A stretch of 64,000 bases of DNA from an uncultured Lachnospiraceae bacterium. Its GTDB lineage: Bacteria > Bacillota > Clostridia > Lachnospirales > Lachnospiraceae. The stretch spans positions 180,451 through 244,450 of the forward strand of contig CANRMI010000003.1 of assembly GCA_947631685.1 (NCBI GenBank). The letters are read 5' to 3'. A program made the translations under genes and the position numbers. The notes beneath the pieces are model-generated. The model saw only the letters and a program-made list of their open reading frames with translations. It was not told where the DNA came from and did not search any database. Position 1 is the first letter of the stretch. Each line of letters starts with the position of its first letter. Of the stretch, positions 62,742 through 64,000 are shown piece after piece.

Positions 62742-63473
62742 ATGGGAAGGATTGTATTAATGGTGCTGCGGTTATTTTATATTGCGCCGTATTATCTGTT
62801 TCGTATAGGAAGATACGGCAAGCAGGCGCCGCGGAATTATGAGGAAGCCTATGCCTATATTAAAAAGGTAACAAAAAGAGCAAATCATGCCGGACGGGTG
62901 GAAATCGAGTACCGGGGGCTAGAAAATCTGCCCAAGGAGGATGGCTTTATATTCTATCCCAATCATCAGGGGCTCTTTGACGTGCTGGTATTTCTGGATT
63001 CCTGTCCCAGGCCGTTTTCCTATGTAACCAAAAAAGAAGCCCGTAATATCATCCTTATCAAGCAGGTGGGGGACGCGCTGGGAGTGATCGCTATTGACCG
63101 TGAAGATATTCGCCAGTCCATGCAGGTGATTAACCGTGTGGCCGAGGAAGTTCAACAGGGCAAAAATTTTCTGATCTTTGCGGAGGGAACCCGAAGCCGA
63201 AAAGGAAACGCGCTGCTGGATTTTAAGGGAGGAGCCTTTAAGTGTGCGCTAAAAGCAAAGTGTCCCATTGTACCATGCGCGTTAATAGATTCTTTCAAAC
63301 CGTTTGACGAGAAATCTTTGAAAAAGGTAACGGTAAAGCTGACCTATCTGCCGCCTATATATTATGAAGAATATCAAAATATGAAAACCCATGAGATAGC
63401 GGCGGAGGTCAAGCGGCGGATCGAGGCGGAAATCGCGGCGCAGCTGGCGAAAGAAATCGAAAATACGGTATAA
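62742..63473 (+). CDS. plsC: 1-acyl-sn-glycerol-3-phosphate acyltransferase
   Basis: A 243-residue LPLAT enzyme that makes phosphatidic acid in phospholipid synthesis. The catalytic NHxxxxD motif is FYPNHQGLFDV, and the substrate-binding motif is IFAEGTRSRKG. A hydrophobic N-terminal segment (VLMVLRLFYIAPYYLF) anchors it to the membrane. The ATG at 62742 follows AAGGGGAG; the frame upstream to 62688 overlaps the fumarase gene and is rejected. Confidence 0.92.
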   Translation: MGRIVLMVLRLFYIAPYYLFRIGRYGKQAPRNYEEAYAYIKKVTKRANHAGRVEIEYRGLENLPKEDGFIFYPNHQGLFDVLVFLDSCPRPFSYVTKKEARNIILIKQVGDALGVIAIDREDIRQSMQVINRVAEEVQQGKNFLIFAEGTRSRKGNALLDFKGGAFKCALKAKCPIVPCALIDSFKPFDEKSLKKVTVKLTYLPPIYYEEYQNMKTHEIAAEVKRRIEAEIAAQLAKEIENTV

Positions 63474-63502
63474 AATCTCCCTGCAGGACAATGAAAAAAC
63501 CA

Positions 63503-63531
63503 TTGACAAAGCAAGGTATCCTATGTATAAT
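63503..63531 (+). promoter_or_regulatory. Consensus promoter of tRNA-Ser
   Basis: Perfect TTGACA (63503-63508), exactly 17-base spacer, perfect TATAAT (63526-63531). A small hairpin (TCACC/GGTGA, 63542-63556) follows in the leader. Confidence 0.88.
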
Positions 63532-63589
63532 AATTTTTGCGTCACCAAATAGGTGATGTATCATACTTGACAGAGGCAGTTCGGATTGA

Positions 63590-63677
63590 GGAGAAATACT
63601 CAAGAGGTCGAAGAGGCGCCCCTGCTAAGGGTGTAGGTCGGGCAACCGGCGCGAGGGTTCAAATCCCTCTTTCTCCG
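63590..63677 (+). tRNA. tRNA-Ser (anticodon GCT)
   Basis: An 88-base class II tRNA. The acceptor stem is GGAGAAA with TTTCTCC and discriminator G63677. The anticodon stem is CGCCC/GGGTG, loop CTGCTAA, anticodon GCT at 63624-63626. There is a long variable arm (TAGGTCGGGCAACCGGCGC), and the T-arm has GGTTCAAATCC. CCA is not encoded. Confidence 0.96.
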
Positions 63678-63711
63678 TTTTAGCAAAGTCGATGTCAGGA
63701 ATACAATAAAG

Positions 63712-63746
63712 ACGGAAGCGTTAATCTGTAATGCTTCCGTTTTTTA
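63712..63746 (+). terminator. Terminator of tRNA-Ser
   Basis: A 12-bp stem, arms ACGGAAGCGTTA (63712-63723) and TAATGCTTCCGT (63729-63740), five-base loop, then TTTTTT. Confidence 0.88.
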
Positions 63747-63770
63747 TTGAGGTTTTTCAGCAGGAAGGTA

Positions 63771-63799
63771 TTGACAAATGCCATTGCTTGGGCTATTAT
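63771..63799 (+). promoter_or_regulatory. rRNA operon promoter P1
   Basis: TTGACA (63771-63776), 17-base spacer, TATTAT (63794-63799). It is the first of two tandem promoters typical of rRNA operons. Confidence 0.82.
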
Positions 63800-63864
63800 A
63801 AAATTCCACCGCCTGAAAATTCGGCTGTGGAAAATAAATTTTGTTTCAACATTTCAAAAAAGTG

Positions 63865-63893
63865 TTGACAAACTAAAATGCTCATGATATTCT
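63865..63893 (+). promoter_or_regulatory. rRNA operon promoter P2
   Basis: TTGACA (63865-63870), 17-base spacer, TATTCT (63888-63893) preceded by TGA, giving an extended -10. It lies 94 bp downstream of P1. Confidence 0.78.
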
Positions 63894-64000
63894 AAATGAG
63901 TTGCGGCTGATGAAGCCGCAGGAACCTTGACAACCGAACAGCAATGCAGCCCTGAAAATTCAAGAGAGAAATTTTCAGAGAGAACGAACCAACCAAAAGA
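63894..64000 (+). ncRNA. 5' leader of an rRNA operon, runs off the window
   Basis: After P2 there is a hairpin (TGCGGCT-GATGA-AGCCGCA, 63902-63920), then CTTGACAACCGAACAGCA, like the CTTTGAAAACTGAACA-type sequence that precedes 16S rRNA genes in Firmicutes. An inverted repeat CTGAAAATT/AATTTTCAG (63952-63960, 63970-63978) may belong to the processing stem. No 16S sequence is yet present; it should begin just after base 64000. Confidence 0.75.

Overview
The window is a chromosomal segment around the replication origin of a low-GC Gram-positive bacterium of the class Clostridia, most likely family Lachnospiraceae. The evidence is the gene order rpmH-rnpA-yidD-yidC-jag-mnmE running left and dnaA-dnaN-yaaA-recF-gyrB-gyrA running right from an AT-rich origin full of DnaA boxes. 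It is supported by strong AAGGAGG-type ribosome binding sites, a GyrB C-terminal half of the kind I recall from Lachnospiraceae, a BofA-family protein (linked to sporulation), and flagellin together with a DUF6240-type protein. Almost every gene right of the origin lies on the + strand, which is the leading strand there.

Layout: (1) 1-4370, minus strand: mnmE (its last few codons lie off the left edge), jag, yidC, yidD, rnpA, rpmH. (2) 4371-4878: oriC; a second DnaA-box cluster lies between dnaA and dnaN. (3) 4879-13728: dnaA, dnaN, S4-domain yaaA, recF, gyrB, gyrA. (4) 13725-18708: a five-gene peptide/nickel-type ABC importer. (5) 18724-22942: rRNA methyltransferase, two half-size chromate transporters, a 10-TM metal exporter, tRNA-Lys, tatD. 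(6) 23030-28296: a membrane GGDEF protein, a DUF2975 / small HTH / DUF4173 membrane module, a TauE-type permease. (7) 28425-34187: an ABC/FtsX exporter, a small secreted protein and a two-component system. (8) 34224-44018: a HAD-tyrosine phosphatase fusion, rsmA, a lipoprotein and a zinc-ribbon TPR membrane protein that share a C-terminal domain, a 961-residue TPR protein with a dead AAA+ domain, and glgB. (9) 44111-49173: DUF6240/FliK-like protein, flagellin, FliS, DUF2508 protein, BofA. (10) 49360-59854: a Gram-positive Tad (Flp pilus) locus with two prepilin peptidases, TadZ-like protein, TadA, TadB, TadC, Flp pilin, three pilin-like proteins, a DUF6382-FHA protein and a rhomboid protease. 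(11) 59844-63473: flavodoxin-SCP2 fusion, HIT hydrolase, two-subunit iron-sulfur fumarase, PlsC. (12) 63503-64000: tRNA-Ser and the tandem promoters and leader of an rRNA operon whose 16S gene starts just past the right edge.

The parts that best deserve attention are the Tad locus, where one pilin-like gene contains a roughly 200-bp inverted-repeat element and encodes a twin cysteine module; the TPR/pseudo-AAA+ protein beside glgB and the neighbouring pair of shared-domain envelope proteins; the FliK-like DUF6240 protein coupled to flagellin; the acidic insertion in GyrB; and terminators that hold the next gene's promoter inside the hairpin. No database search was possible. Family names rest on motifs recognised by eye.
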